Assembly: GCA_003598055.1 (NCBI GenBank)
Contig: QZKI01000129.1
Span: 1 to 55,022, forward strand
Length of the DNA: 55,022 nt
Direction of reading: 5' to 3'
Source: Candidatus Abyssobacteria bacterium SURF_17
GTDB lineage: Bacteria; Abyssobacteria; SURF-5
In this document: positions 18,043 through 27,214 of the stretch, in pieces
Layout of the letters: every line of letters starts with the position of its first letter
Numbering within the stretch: position 1 is the stretch's first letter
Notes under the pieces: generated by a model
Seen by the model: the letters and a program-made list of their open reading frames with translations, nothing else
The model's database searches: none
Told to the model about the DNA's origin: nothing
Made by a program: the position numbers and the translations under genes

Positions 18043-19143
18043 TTACAACCCCTTCGCTTTTAAGGAATCGATGCCCGTAAACATCCCCTGCGCATTGAGC
18101 TTGAACTCTTCCGGATTCGACGCATTCTGCAGGGCATCCTCATAACTCACCAGGCCGGCCTGGAACAGGTCGAGCAGGGCCTGATTGAACGTTTGCATCC
18201 CGAATTCCCGCCCCTCCTTGATGTAATCGGGGATCGCTTTGGTGTCGCCGAGGAGCAGAAGCTTTCTGATGAGGGGCGTTGTCCGCATGATTTCGAGCGC
18301 CGGGATGCGGCCGTTGCCCTCTTTGCGCGGAATGAGACGCATGCAAATCACGCCCATAAGGCACAGAGACAATTCGAGCCGAACCTGGTGTCTCATATAT
18401 TCCGGAAAATAGTTGATTATTCTGTCGAGTGTTTGCGCGGTATCGACGTTGTGGAGCGTGGTGATTACGAGGTGACCTGTCTGGGAGGCTGAAAGGGCGA
18501 CGAGCATGGTCTCCAAGTCCCGCATCTCCCCGATGAGAATAACATCCGGGCTCTGCCTCACCACGTGCTTCAGGGCATCGGCGAAGGTATTGGTGTCATA
18601 GCCGACCTCGCGCTGATTAATAATGCTCTTCTTGTTGTAGTGGATGAACTCGACCGGGTCTTCTATCGTTACGATGTGTTTTCGGAAATTGGTGTTTATG
18701 TGGTCAATCATGGCGGCCTGCGTAGTCGTCTTGCCGCTGCCGGTCGCACCGGACACGATTACCAGACCGCGGGGAAGCTCGGCGAATTCCCGGATAACCG
18801 AAGGAAGATGCAGAAAATCGAACGAGAGGTTCTCTGAAGGGATGAGGCGGATCACCATGCCCACGTGACCGCGCTGCCGGAATACGTTTAGCCTGAACCT
18901 GTTGCCGTTTCGGGTGTCGTGAGCGAGGTCGAGGTCAGGGTCCTTCTGGAAGCGCTCGCGCTGGAAATCCGTCATCGTGACTTGCATGAAGCGTCCCATC
19001 TCCCCGTCTGACACGGCGTCGAACTTGCCCTGTCGGATTTCGCCATTCACCCGGAAAAAAGGCTTCTCCCCGACCTTCAGATAGCAATCCGAGGCCTTGA
19101 GGAGAACCATCTGCTCCAAGATATCTGTCAGGTTCGAGTTCAT
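18043..19143 (-). CDS. PilT/PilU-family type IV pilus ATPase (copy B)
   Basis: A 366-residue paralogue of the next gene in the operon. Walker A is GATGSGKTTT (132-141), closer to the usual form; Ala replaces Pro, as is common in PilU. Other landmarks: Asp box HIVTIEDPVEFIH, Walker B DVILIGEMRDLETM, His box LVITTLHNVD. The start is put at the ATG at 19143 (MNSNLTDILEQMV). The frame is open to an upstream ATG at 19173 with no ribosome site. PilT and PilU often sit side by side, with PilU helping PilT in high-force retraction. The same division of labour is likely here, but it is inferred from tandem arrangement. Confidence 0.88.
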   Translation of the reverse strand: MNSNLTDILEQMVLLKASDCYLKVGEKPFFRVNGEIRQGKFDAVSDGEMGRFMQVTMTDFQRERFQKDPDLDLAHDTRNGNRFRLNVFRQRGHVGMVIRLIPSENLSFDFLHLPSVIREFAELPRGLVIVSGATGSGKTTTQAAMIDHINTNFRKHIVTIEDPVEFIHYNKKSIINQREVGYDTNTFADALKHVVRQSPDVILIGEMRDLETMLVALSASQTGHLVITTLHNVDTAQTLDRIINYFPEYMRHQVRLELSLCLMGVICMRLIPRKEGNGRIPALEIMRTTPLIRKLLLLGDTKAIPDYIKEGREFGMQTFNQALLDLFQAGLVSYEDALQNASNPEEFKLNAQGMFTGIDSLKAKGL

Positions 19144-19303
19144 TTCATTCCGTGCTCGCGGCAATAAACCCATACTATATCTTAACTTTAAGAAGCAGGA
19201 AAATCAAGCACCCACGGCGCAATAGGGACAAAGTCCTATTCCCGGCCGCGATTGCTTATTCGCCTCATGCGGGTTTAGAGATAGGGCTCCGTCCCTTCCG
19301 GCA

Positions 19304-19969
19304 TTATGTTGCAGGGCCATTCATAAGCTCCAGGCCAAAGGTGTTGCAGTAACTCTCAACGACGATGCGTTTCACCTCTTGCATATCCGGCGCCTGCCCG
19401 AGTATCTCTTGGATAGAGGTCACGGACCTATCCTTGATGCCGCATGGGATGATGAGCCCGAAGTGCCGCATGGTGGGCGCGACATTCAAAGCAAACCCGT
19501 GGAACGTAATCCAGCGGCTAATACCAATGCCGATGGCGGCTATTTTCGCGCCGTCGACCCACACGCCCGTCAATCCGCCTTCGGTATGCGCCTCGATGCC
19601 CATGCGCTTCAGCGAGGTAATCAGCACTTCTTCGAGCTTTCTCAAAATCCAATCCACGTCCTGTCGGTGTGCCCTTAGGTCCATGATAGGATACCCAACC
19701 AATTGGCCGGGGCCATGGTAGGTGACGTCGCCGCCTCGATCTATGCTGAGCACCTCTATGCCTGCCAACTCCAATTGGTCTTCGGAAGCACAAATGTTGT
19801 CCTTGTTTCCTCTGCGCCCGAGTGTTATGACAGGAAGGTGCTCGACCAGGATGAGCGTGTCATTGTTTGAGCCCTCGAACTTTGAGTACACCATTTCCTT
19901 CTGCAGAGCATAGGCCTTTGCAAAGGAGCACAGCCCGAGGTCAATTACGTGACACGTGCGCGGTTTCAT
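19304..19969 (-). CDS. lipB: Octanoyltransferase LipB
   Basis: 221 residues. LipB moves octanoyl groups from octanoyl-ACP onto lipoyl domains (pyruvate dehydrogenase E2, GcvH), the first step of lipoate assembly. The family signature RGGDVTYHGPGQLVGYP is at residues 78-94. The catalytic pair is present as Lys142 (DGAKIAAIG) and Cys176 (IIPCGIKD). I use the ATG at 19969; the frame opens two codons earlier at a TTG. It is 129 bp downstream of the glutamate-synthase gene on the same strand, so transcription from that operon may continue into it. lipA is not in the window. Confidence 0.95.
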   Translation of the reverse strand: MKPRTCHVIDLGLCSFAKAYALQKEMVYSKFEGSNNDTLILVEHLPVITLGRRGNKDNICASEDQLELAGIEVLSIDRGGDVTYHGPGQLVGYPIMDLRAHRQDVDWILRKLEEVLITSLKRMGIEAHTEGGLTGVWVDGAKIAAIGIGISRWITFHGFALNVAPTMRHFGLIIPCGIKDRSVTSIQEILGQAPDMQEVKRIVVESYCNTFGLELMNGPAT

Positions 19970-20098
19970 GAGCAAAGTAACATGAGGAGGCCAGCCGTAG
20001 CGGCCGTCTGCGTCATAGTGTGGAGGTAACCGTTTCGAGAAAAACCTGATTGCAATAAATTCACTCTGAAGACGGAGCCAAATTCGACAGCGCCGCCG

Positions 20099-22711
20099 CT
20101 ATTCAGTATCGTCGACCTTGGTAAGGACAGCTAGTTTTACCGGACGAACTTTCCGGTAGACGTCTTCGGGACGTTTGGACCGGCCGTTCACGGTGAGCAG
20201 GTGGTCCTTGACCGAAATCCCGAACAGGCGCTCATTTTCCTCCAAGTATGGGAGTATCAGGTCCCAATCCTGTTTCGACATCGGCGTCAGCTCGCCGCCG
20301 TTCAACTGTTCATCTGTGACGAAACAATACGGGTCACGGACGTAGATAGCGCCACCCGATGCAAGCGAAAAGAGGTTCGAGCCGGGATAGGGCAGAGGCA
20401 GGTCGCGAATATTGCCGTCCTCGTCGAATTCCACCCCGTTGAGCACCACGAAGCCGCCGCCATTGAGAGCATCCCCCGCCATAAACGACTCAGCCAGATA
20501 ATCGAGACACGTACCGTTGATTACCACACGCGGGCGGCCGACGGCGTTGATGAGCGGGCGTCCCGCCGCATTGCCCATGACGTAGACGTCTCCCCCTTTG
20601 GCTCCATACATGAAGGTCTGGCCGACATCTCCGTAAACCACCAGCTTCCCTTCCTTGGTAATCTGCGCCAACTGGTCTTGGCCGTTGCCGTGGATATAGA
20701 TTTCCATGCCGTCGATTCCCGAGGCAACGTAGTCGCCCGTGCTGTCGTACAGGTCGAGGACGACGCCGTGCGTATTCGGGCCGAAGCCGCAACCGGAGAA
20801 GCGCTCCCCTTTGAAATTGAACGCGATGAAGCGCTTCCAGCCAAGCTGATGCGCCTGTACCAGCAGGTGCGAGTGGCAGTCAGGACCTTCGGCGGCGAAG
20901 TCGGCAGCGTCAATTATGAGTATTCGTTCATCCTCGCACGGGGGCCTGAGTTGAGCGCGGGTGTGCCAGTCAATAACACAGTACTGCGACCGGCCGCCGG
21001 CTCCAATCGGCGCGCATTCCCGGAACACCGTGTGCAGCGCTTTTCGCACCAACTCCAAGACCGAGCTGCGCTTCTTCGTGCCCGTGCGATAGCGGCGATC
21101 ATTGAGCAGCGTGAGCGCTCTTATTACCGTAGCCAGATAGGCGTCGCTCTCAGAGGCGGTTCGCGCACTTTCCTCGAGCACCCACCCGAGCGTGTTATAG
21201 CTCCAGCGCACAAGTCCGCGTGCGATGAAAAAAAACAGCCCGTCCGCGTCCTCATTGGTGACACAATCTCGGATCGAGGCTGTGAGCGTGCGCCGACTGC
21301 CTGGAGTAGTGATTTCGGCGGTGCGGTCCCGATGCTTCTTTCTTGGCGAAAGCGTGACTTCAACACCGAACTTGTCGGTGCAGATGAGTTTCTTCCTTTC
21401 GCCATTGCCCGACAGTGTGAACATGAATGCCCCGCCGTCGGTGTGGCTGCCGCCGCGCGCATTCCAGTATTTGTCCGCAATCGGATGGAATCGTGGGTCT
21501 TCCTCGGCCAACGAATGAAGTGTGGCATCGATTGCCTGCTTTTCGGAGCAGCACAGGCCAATTTCCACTTCGCCCTTCGAGAGGGCGAACACCTGCGGTC
21601 GCAGCATCGAGGTATCGGTGATGCCGATGAGCTGGAATTGCCCGTTATCCGCGTCATTCCGCGCGATAATGAAGAACCACGGTCCGTCAGGAGAACCGTG
21701 CATGTGGCACGCCTGCACGTTCCGGTAGATACGCTGCTTCTCGGGCGGAAGCCGGTCAAAGTCAAGCTCCGTCGTGGGCGCCATCGCCTCAATCACGTAT
21801 TCGAGCGGATACCGATACGTGCGTTTCCAGAGGTCGAACAATAGAATAGAGACCTCGGTATCGGTAAGGAAGAGCGGATACACGTTGCGCATCTTCAGGT
21901 ACTCGGTCACCGAATAGTAGTTGGCGAAGTCGCCATTGTGCACAAGGGCTTCGTTCATGCCGCTGAAAGGGTGTGCGCCCCCCGGATGCCACACGCGCCC
22001 TTTTGTCGGATACCGCTGGTGTGCTATCCAGCAGTGCGCCTTGAAATCGTCCAGGAGGTAGTATTGCGCGAGCTTTTCGGCGTATCCGACGATTTTCAGA
22101 ATAATCATGTTCCGCCCGTGCGAAAGCACAAACGCCTTCTTGTCTCCGAGCGAGGCATAATACTTCTGGTTCAGCTTGAAGGAGTTCTGGTAAACGAATT
22201 CGTCCTCCGCCGCTCGACGGTCGAGTTTCTCGAATCCGTGCTCGCGGATGAAGCGGTCAAGCACGTCGGGCTTCACCCTGACAAAACAGCGGAGCACGTC
22301 CGGCGGCCGAACTTCGAGTCCCTCGATATCGCGATAATCATCAACGGTGGGAATCATGCCCATCGCGGCAATATCGAAGAACGGGCGGATGAATTCCTCC
22401 TCCACCGGCCCGCGCGCCGTCGCGTCGAGCAGGCCGACCTGCAAAATATAGTGTGAATCAAGGACTTCCTGGTTTACGCCGACTTGCTCGGGCACAAAAC
22501 CAACCGCCGCAATGCCACCGCCCTTGCCATTGCCCCGGTTGTGCATCTGGCAGGAAGGCTCGTAGATGTGGCGTCCTCTGACCGGCACATTGCACGCAAA
22601 ACCCACAACTCCGCACCCGCCCTCTTCCGACTCTTTGCCACGCGGAAGGGCAGGCAAACCTCTTACCAGTTCTCCTCGCGATGCGATTATACGTTCAGCT
22701 ATCTTATCCAT
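20099..22711 (-). CDS. Glutamate synthase-type amidotransferase fused to a GXGXG domain
   Basis: An 870-residue protein made of two pieces of glutamate synthase without the middle. The N-terminal part (about 1-400) is a class II glutamine amidotransferase: the nucleophile is Cys33 in EGGCGVVGFA, with later HQRYPTKGRVWHPGGAHPFS and NEALVHNGDF. The C-terminal part (about 640-830) is the GXGXG beta-helix of the large subunit (GMEIYIHGNGQDQLAQI, YGDVGQTFMYGAKGGDVYVMGNAAGRPL). The missing FMN/FeS domain is supplied by the next two genes upstream in the operon. The archaeal-type enzyme has the same split, but usually with these two parts on separate genes. Cys33 implies removal of a 32-residue propeptide. 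The start at 22711 is chosen because the preceding open frame (105 codons) overlaps the upstream gene and has no family similarity. The gap to that gene is 14 bp. Confidence 0.88.
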   Translation of the reverse strand: MDKIAERIIASRGELVRGLPALPRGKESEEGGCGVVGFACNVPVRGRHIYEPSCQMHNRGNGKGGGIAAVGFVPEQVGVNQEVLDSHYILQVGLLDATARGPVEEEFIRPFFDIAAMGMIPTVDDYRDIEGLEVRPPDVLRCFVRVKPDVLDRFIREHGFEKLDRRAAEDEFVYQNSFKLNQKYYASLGDKKAFVLSHGRNMIILKIVGYAEKLAQYYLLDDFKAHCWIAHQRYPTKGRVWHPGGAHPFSGMNEALVHNGDFANYYSVTEYLKMRNVYPLFLTDTEVSILLFDLWKRTYRYPLEYVIEAMAPTTELDFDRLPPEKQRIYRNVQACHMHGSPDGPWFFIIARNDADNGQFQLIGITDTSMLRPQVFALSKGEVEIGLCCSEKQAIDATLHSLAEEDPRFHPIADKYWNARGGSHTDGGAFMFTLSGNGERKKLICTDKFGVEVTLSPRKKHRDRTAEITTPGSRRTLTASIRDCVTNEDADGLFFFIARGLVRWSYNTLGWVLEESARTASESDAYLATVIRALTLLNDRRYRTGTKKRSSVLELVRKALHTVFRECAPIGAGGRSQYCVIDWHTRAQLRPPCEDERILIIDAADFAAEGPDCHSHLLVQAHQLGWKRFIAFNFKGERFSGCGFGPNTHGVVLDLYDSTGDYVASGIDGMEIYIHGNGQDQLAQITKEGKLVVYGDVGQTFMYGAKGGDVYVMGNAAGRPLINAVGRPRVVINGTCLDYLAESFMAGDALNGGGFVVLNGVEFDEDGNIRDLPLPYPGSNLFSLASGGAIYVRDPYCFVTDEQLNGGELTPMSKQDWDLILPYLEENERLFGISVKDHLLTVNGRSKRPEDVYRKVRPVKLAVLTKVDDTE

Positions 22712-22725
22712 GTTTTCTGCTTCAC

Positions 22726-24234
22726 TTAGGAGAGACGCATCAAAGTATCTGTTCGTCCAACCAGCTCGCGGATGCTGCGCATGCCCAGACGCTTGAGGAT
22801 GCGCCGCAATTCCTTGGCCCACGCCGCATACAGATTGCTCAGGCGCCGGGCCGCATACTCGACCGACACAAGCTGCGTCAGCTCGGGGTCGGTGGTCGCG
22901 ATTCCACGGGCGCAGCCGCGTCCGCTCTCGCAGTTTGCGCACCGAATGCACTCGAGCGCAACCATTTCCGCTGTTCCGATAACGACGCCGTCCGCTCCCA
23001 AGGCGACGGACTTCGCTACGTCCCACGGGTTACGGATGCCGCCGGAGGCGATCAGCGCGACGCGGTCGCGCACACCCTCCGCAAGTAGGAACTTGTGCAC
23101 CTTTGGAATCGCATATTCGACGGGCATGGCGATGTTCTTTTTCGCGATGTCGGGAGCGGCGCCCGTGCCGCCGTAGCTTCCATCAATATGCACGATGTGA
23201 GCATCGGCATAGTAGCTGCCGACGGCCACCATATCAACATCGGTCGGCGTCGAGACTTTTACCGAAATGAGCGATTTCGGGCTAATGGCCTTTATCCAGT
23301 CCACATGCTTCTTATGGTCCTCAACCGAGTAAACCGAATGAAACGGGAACGGCGAAAACAGAGCGCTACCCGTCACGGCTTCCCGCATTTGAGCAACTGC
23401 GGGCGTGACCTTGTCGCCCAGCAGGTGGCCGCCCAATCCCGGCTTTGCGCCCTGCGCATACTTGAACTCGATGATGCGGGCCCGCTGTATCGTTTCCTCG
23501 CGCACGCCGAATAAACCGGTGGCGACCTGCGTGATGATGTGATGCGCGAACGGGACAAGCGATTCGGGATACCCGCCCTCGCCGGTGCACGTGAACGTGT
23601 TCCAATTGCGCGCCGCGATGGCGCGCCCGATCATGGTGTGCTCGCTCACCGAGCCGAATGACATGCCGCCGCCATACACCGGGATGTCAATGGTCACCCT
23701 ATGCGCAGTATCATCACGGCGGTTAAGCTCGATGCTGAGGTCCATCTCCTCTTCGTCTATTCCCGCTCCCGCCCCCACAGGGAAGTCGAACACCAGTTTG
23801 TCATATCCCCCGCCCGACCGGCCGAACTGGAACTCGAGTCCGTTTGAAGGCACATCGCCTGTTTCGGCCATCACCCACGTGGACATCAGCATGTCCGCAG
23901 GCCAACGAGCATCTCCCATGGTCTCGAATAAGGGGTTCAGCCCGAGTGAAAGCGCTCCCTCGGGACATTTATCGATGCAATAAAAGTCATTGCTTTGGCA
24001 GGCAGTGCCGATGCACAGCCACTCGCGCGGCCTGAGCATTCGCTCGCCGCTGCGGACATGAACGCCGTACGAACACAGCTCGGCACACTTGCCGCAGGCG
24101 GTGCAGGCCGAACTGCGGAATACTTTGTATTTTGATATGCGATTGCGGAAACGCGACGGCACCGATGCGCATTCGCGGTCGCACAGGTTCACAATGCTAT
24201 CGCGCGTAAGCAGCGTTTGGGGCGAGTTTGACAT
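22726..24234 (-). CDS. FMN/FeS glutamate synthase-like catalytic protein (B)
   Basis: 502 residues with the architecture of the archaeal-type GltB2 subunit. N-terminal [4Fe-4S] ferredoxin motifs (CTACGKCAELC, then CIGTACQ...CIDKC) precede the FMN-binding glutamate-synthase barrel. Barrel marks are GGMSFGSVSEHTMIGRA, GAKPGLGGHLLG, SVKVSTPTDVDMVAVGS, the FMN loop DGSYGGTGAAP and the FeS-binding CIRCANCESGRGCARGIAT. It would reduce 2-oxoglutarate plus ammonia to glutamate using electrons from ferredoxin-like clusters. The start overlaps the upstream paralogue by 38 bp, showing tight coupling, and a GAGAGG site is about 11 bp upstream. Confidence 0.92.
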   Translation of the reverse strand: MSNSPQTLLTRDSIVNLCDRECASVPSRFRNRISKYKVFRSSACTACGKCAELCSYGVHVRSGERMLRPREWLCIGTACQSNDFYCIDKCPEGALSLGLNPLFETMGDARWPADMLMSTWVMAETGDVPSNGLEFQFGRSGGGYDKLVFDFPVGAGAGIDEEEMDLSIELNRRDDTAHRVTIDIPVYGGGMSFGSVSEHTMIGRAIAARNWNTFTCTGEGGYPESLVPFAHHIITQVATGLFGVREETIQRARIIEFKYAQGAKPGLGGHLLGDKVTPAVAQMREAVTGSALFSPFPFHSVYSVEDHKKHVDWIKAISPKSLISVKVSTPTDVDMVAVGSYYADAHIVHIDGSYGGTGAAPDIAKKNIAMPVEYAIPKVHKFLLAEGVRDRVALIASGGIRNPWDVAKSVALGADGVVIGTAEMVALECIRCANCESGRGCARGIATTDPELTQLVSVEYAARRLSNLYAAWAKELRRILKRLGMRSIRELVGRTDTLMRLS

Positions 24235-25603
24235 CGCCGAATGCCTCTCTCTCTAAGTCTTCGTAAAACATCGCGCGCCCGACTTCTCCCCGAAGCCGTC
24301 TCACTTCCCGCAGACCCATAGCGCCGAGGACTTCTATTAATTGTGAATGCCATGAGCATACAAGGTTGCGTATCCTGAGTGCGGCCCATTCGGGGTCCAC
24401 CGCCTCGATTGTCACGGGACAACTGAGGCCGCGAATGCACCGTTTGCATACCCGGCACTCGAGCGCAACCTCGAGCACAAGGTCCATGCCGACCAAATCG
24501 GCGCCGGAGATGATTGATTTCGCCACGTGCTCCGCCATGGCGATGCCGCCGCTGGCGATGATAGCGACCTCGTCGCGAAGGGCTTTGTTAATCAGGTTCA
24601 GGTGCACCTCACGCAGAACATCCTTGATGAACCGCGGGTCTGCCTCATGGGGCTCGTTCCCCTGCCAATCGGCCACAAGATGCACCGCTTCGGCGCCGCC
24701 TCGGGTTAGCTCCTCGACGCGCCCGCTCACGCTCTTGTTTGTCGCCATTCGGACTACCATGACCGTTGCAGGATTCAGCTTCTTAAGGGCGGCGATTCGT
24801 TCAATTACGTCAGGACTGTCTTCCAATTCCACCATGCGGGAGCGCGTGACCAGTTCTTTCAACCGACCCGTCTCTGTGCCGCCCGAGCGCAGCAGCGGTA
24901 TAATGTTTTCGCTGCGCGCCATAAGCTTCCAGTCAAGGTCCTCTTCAGGGATAACGATGAGCGTGCCTACTATCTCGGCTGCGCGCACAAAACCGGCGCG
25001 GACATTCCCATTGAGAACGCCAAACGGCAATTTGTCAAAGATGAATGGAACAGGAATCTCTACAAGTGGCGGAGGCTCAGACCGCAAGTCGCCCATCGAG
25101 TCAAATTCAAGCTGAGCCGGTTTGCGTCCGATGTCCGCCGACGTCCTGATGTACTCTCGGCCATGGATGCCGTCGCGTGTGGGCCGCACGATCTCCGACA
25201 TGTCTGTCCACATTGAGTCGAAGCCTGGGCCCGAGAAAGGTCCGCGATAGCCCGCCCCCGACACGGGAATCTTGCCTGTCGTCGCCTGTTCCCAGAGACT
25301 GGCGATCTGGTCGGGCTTCCAGTGTTCGTCGCCCAGCGCCTCGAAGTCGGGATTCTTCATCTTGGTGATAAGCTGATTCTTGCATCCCTGAATGCAGCGC
25401 AGACAGTTCTTGCACAGATAATCAATCGAATCAACCATATGCTCGGGACTGAACCGGCGATTCTTGTAAACGTCATAGACGCACTCGCGCTTTGCGCACT
25501 CGAGACAGCCGAGGCATCCCTCCCGCTCCACCATGGCGTATTTCGGCACAGGCGGAAAGCGAGGGGGCATCAGTTGCGCCTTGATGTGATACTTCTTCGG
25601 CAT
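24197..25603 (-). CDS. FMN/FeS glutamate synthase-related protein (A)
   Basis: 468 residues, a diverged relative of the next gene. It has two N-terminal ferredoxin-type clusters (GCLGCLECAKREC and CKNCLRCIQGC) and a TIM-barrel FMN domain ending with the FeS motif CRVCKRCIRGLSCPVTIEAVDPE. Compared with the canonical protein, the barrel motifs are weaker. The region facing 2-oxoglutarate is changed, and no GxKPGxGG loop is evident. It may be an electron-input or scaffold subunit, or an FMN oxidoreductase acting on another substrate. The ATG at 25603 has GGAG 7 bp upstream. It starts 11 bp after the metF stop, linking folate and glutamate-synthase genes in one transcript. Confidence 0.82.
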   Translation of the reverse strand: MPKKYHIKAQLMPPRFPPVPKYAMVEREGCLGCLECAKRECVYDVYKNRRFSPEHMVDSIDYLCKNCLRCIQGCKNQLITKMKNPDFEALGDEHWKPDQIASLWEQATTGKIPVSGAGYRGPFSGPGFDSMWTDMSEIVRPTRDGIHGREYIRTSADIGRKPAQLEFDSMGDLRSEPPPLVEIPVPFIFDKLPFGVLNGNVRAGFVRAAEIVGTLIVIPEEDLDWKLMARSENIIPLLRSGGTETGRLKELVTRSRMVELEDSPDVIERIAALKKLNPATVMVVRMATNKSVSGRVEELTRGGAEAVHLVADWQGNEPHEADPRFIKDVLREVHLNLINKALRDEVAIIASGGIAMAEHVAKSIISGADLVGMDLVLEVALECRVCKRCIRGLSCPVTIEAVDPEWAALRIRNLVCSWHSQLIEVLGAMGLREVRRLRGEVGRAMFYEDLEREAFGDVKLAPNAAYAR

Positions 25604-25614
25604 ATGCTTCTCCG

Positions 25615-26550
25615 CTAAACCGTCGGCCGTGGCAGCAGCCCTGCTCCGCCGACAACCTCCCGTACCGCCTCTTCCCACTCGATTGCCTGGATGTGAACGC
25701 CGCGCACGCCCTCTATCTGAAGCACCTGCTGGATGAGTTCCACCGCTATCTTGATGCCTTCGGCGCGCTGGTCCGAAGCTGCTTTCATGCGGTCAATGAG
25801 CTCCTGAGGAACCACTACTCCCGGCACGGACTTGTTCATATAGGCCAGCATCCCGCCGCTCTTCGGCACGATGATACCGGCAAGTATAGCGACCCGTTCG
25901 TGCAATCCACGGTCGCGCGCCTTCTGCATGGCCTCCGAGAAGCGCTTGATGTCATACACCGCTTGTGTCTGGATGAAGTCGGCGCCTGCATTCACTTTCT
26001 TTGCGAGCCGGATGGTGCGTATCTCAATCGGGTCGCCGAGTGGTGTCCATGCCGCCCCGATGAACAGCGGAACACTCGCATCAAGCGGGTCTCCGCCTTG
26101 CTGGCGCGCATCATCCCGCAATCCTCTTAGTATTCCCACCAGTTGAATGGAATCCACGTCATACACGTTCTTCGAGCCCGGATGCCCCTTCAGCTTGCCT
26201 TTTGCGCCGAATGATTGGTGGTCGCCCGCAATGCAGAGACAATTCTTGATGCCGTGGGCGGCCGCGCCGAGGATATCGCTCTGAATCGCAATACGGTTGC
26301 GGTCGCGGCAGGTCATCTGCATTACAGGCTCCATCCCCGCTTGAGCGAGGAAGATGGATGTGGATATGCTGCTCATGCGCACGACCGCTGTCTGGCAGTC
26401 AGTCACATTGAAGGCATCGGCAGTTCCTCTGAGCAGTTCCATTTTCTTGCGAACCGTCTCGGCATTGCAGCCCATCGGTGGCCCGAGCTCAGCGGTGACC
26501 GCTGTGTGGCCGGCGCTCAAAACCTTCTCAAGATTGCTTCCGCTTTTCAT
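25615..26550 (-). CDS. metF: 5,10-Methylenetetrahydrofolate reductase
   Basis: A 311-residue TIM-barrel flavoprotein that interconverts methylene- and methyl-tetrahydrofolate. MetF landmarks: the N-terminal TAELGPPMG with its catalytic Glu, the strand VMQMTCRDRNRIAIQSDI, the FAD-binding CLCIAGDHQ (family form GD), and GADFIQTQAVYD followed by AGIIVPKS. Its start lies 23 bp inside the end of metV. MetF next to MetV is the arrangement of acetogens, where the reductase takes electrons from iron-sulfur or bifurcating partners rather than NADH directly. It can serve methionine synthesis or a Wood-Ljungdahl methyl branch in either direction. No methyltransferase or CO dehydrogenase gene is present to decide. 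Confidence 0.92.
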   Translation of the reverse strand: MKSGSNLEKVLSAGHTAVTAELGPPMGCNAETVRKKMELLRGTADAFNVTDCQTAVVRMSSISTSIFLAQAGMEPVMQMTCRDRNRIAIQSDILGAAAHGIKNCLCIAGDHQSFGAKGKLKGHPGSKNVYDVDSIQLVGILRGLRDDARQQGGDPLDASVPLFIGAAWTPLGDPIEIRTIRLAKKVNAGADFIQTQAVYDIKRFSEAMQKARDRGLHERVAILAGIIVPKSGGMLAYMNKSVPGVVVPQELIDRMKAASDQRAEGIKIAVELIQQVLQIEGVRGVHIQAIEWEEAVREVVGGAGLLPRPTV

Positions 26551-27214
26551 CTCTCAGCTCTTTCTTTATGACTTTTCGGGGTCCGCCGTCGCGCGAAGTG
26601 GCCCAATTCTTCGGCGGGATGTTCGCCTCTAATCTATCCAGTTGCCCCAACTCTATCAAGCGGTCTATGATGAGCTGCCAGCCGCATGCGATCTCCTCGG
26701 AGACCTCGCATTTCCCCTCGCGCGACCCGCCGCACGGCCCGTTCAGCAGGCTCTTCGAGCACCGTGCCACGGGACAGATGCCGCCGGTAAGATGAAGCGT
26801 GCAATCGCCGCAGGCGGCGCATCGCTCCGTCCACAGACCTTCCTCCTCGCGCAGGCCGAGAAAAGTCGTGTTCACGCCCGGATAAATCGGTTTGTTGCGA
26901 TAGCGCTCGGCCATCGCTTGCACACCGATTCCGCATGCGGTCGAAATGACGACATCAACTTTCTCCACCAACTCGCGGATACGCTCGATGAATTCACGCT
27001 CGCACTGACGTTCGACCGTGACCTCGATAATCTCGACGGCCTTGCCCTCCCGTACTAGCGCGATGCGCATGGCTGAAGCCAGTATGCCGACTTCGCGCTC
27101 GCCGCCCGCCATGCAGTCAGCCACGCACGTGGCGCATCCGGCCACCAGCACGGTGGAGGCGCCTTCTATCATGTTCAGGATTTCTGCAACCGGTTTGCGT
27201 TCTGCAATAATCAT
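26528..27214 (-). CDS. metV: MTHFR C-terminal zinc/FeS-binding subunit, MetV
   Basis: 228 residues of the MTHFR_C family, the small partner of MetF in acetogens such as Moorella. It is cysteine-rich: CATCVADC near residues 27-34, Cys114 in STACGIG, and a C-terminal cluster CAACGDC, CPVARCSKSLLNGPCGG, KCEV. These probably bind zinc and an iron-sulfur cluster that feeds the flavin of MetF. It overlaps the upstream MvhD-like gene by 4 bp (ATGA) and metF by 23 bp, so the three products are probably made in fixed ratio as a complex. Confidence 0.92.
   Translation of the reverse strand: MIIAERKPVAEILNMIEGASTVLVAGCATCVADCMAGGEREVGILASAMRIALVREGKAVEIIEVTVERQCEREFIERIRELVEKVDVVISTACGIGVQAMAERYRNKPIYPGVNTTFLGLREEEGLWTERCAACGDCTLHLTGGICPVARCSKSLLNGPCGGSREGKCEVSEEIACGWQLIIDRLIELGQLDRLEANIPPKNWATSRDGGPRKVIKKELRDEKRKQS

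Noticed and set aside
20201..21844. Long open frame of 547 codons on the plus strand
   Set aside because: It is antisense to the amidotransferase/GXGXG gene, shows no domain or ribosome site, and is explained by GC-rich codon use of the real gene.
22712..23026. N-terminal extension of the glutamate-synthase fusion protein
   Set aside because: It overlaps the preceding gene by 300 bp and has Arg-rich, shadow-like composition; the ATG at 22711 starts family similarity.
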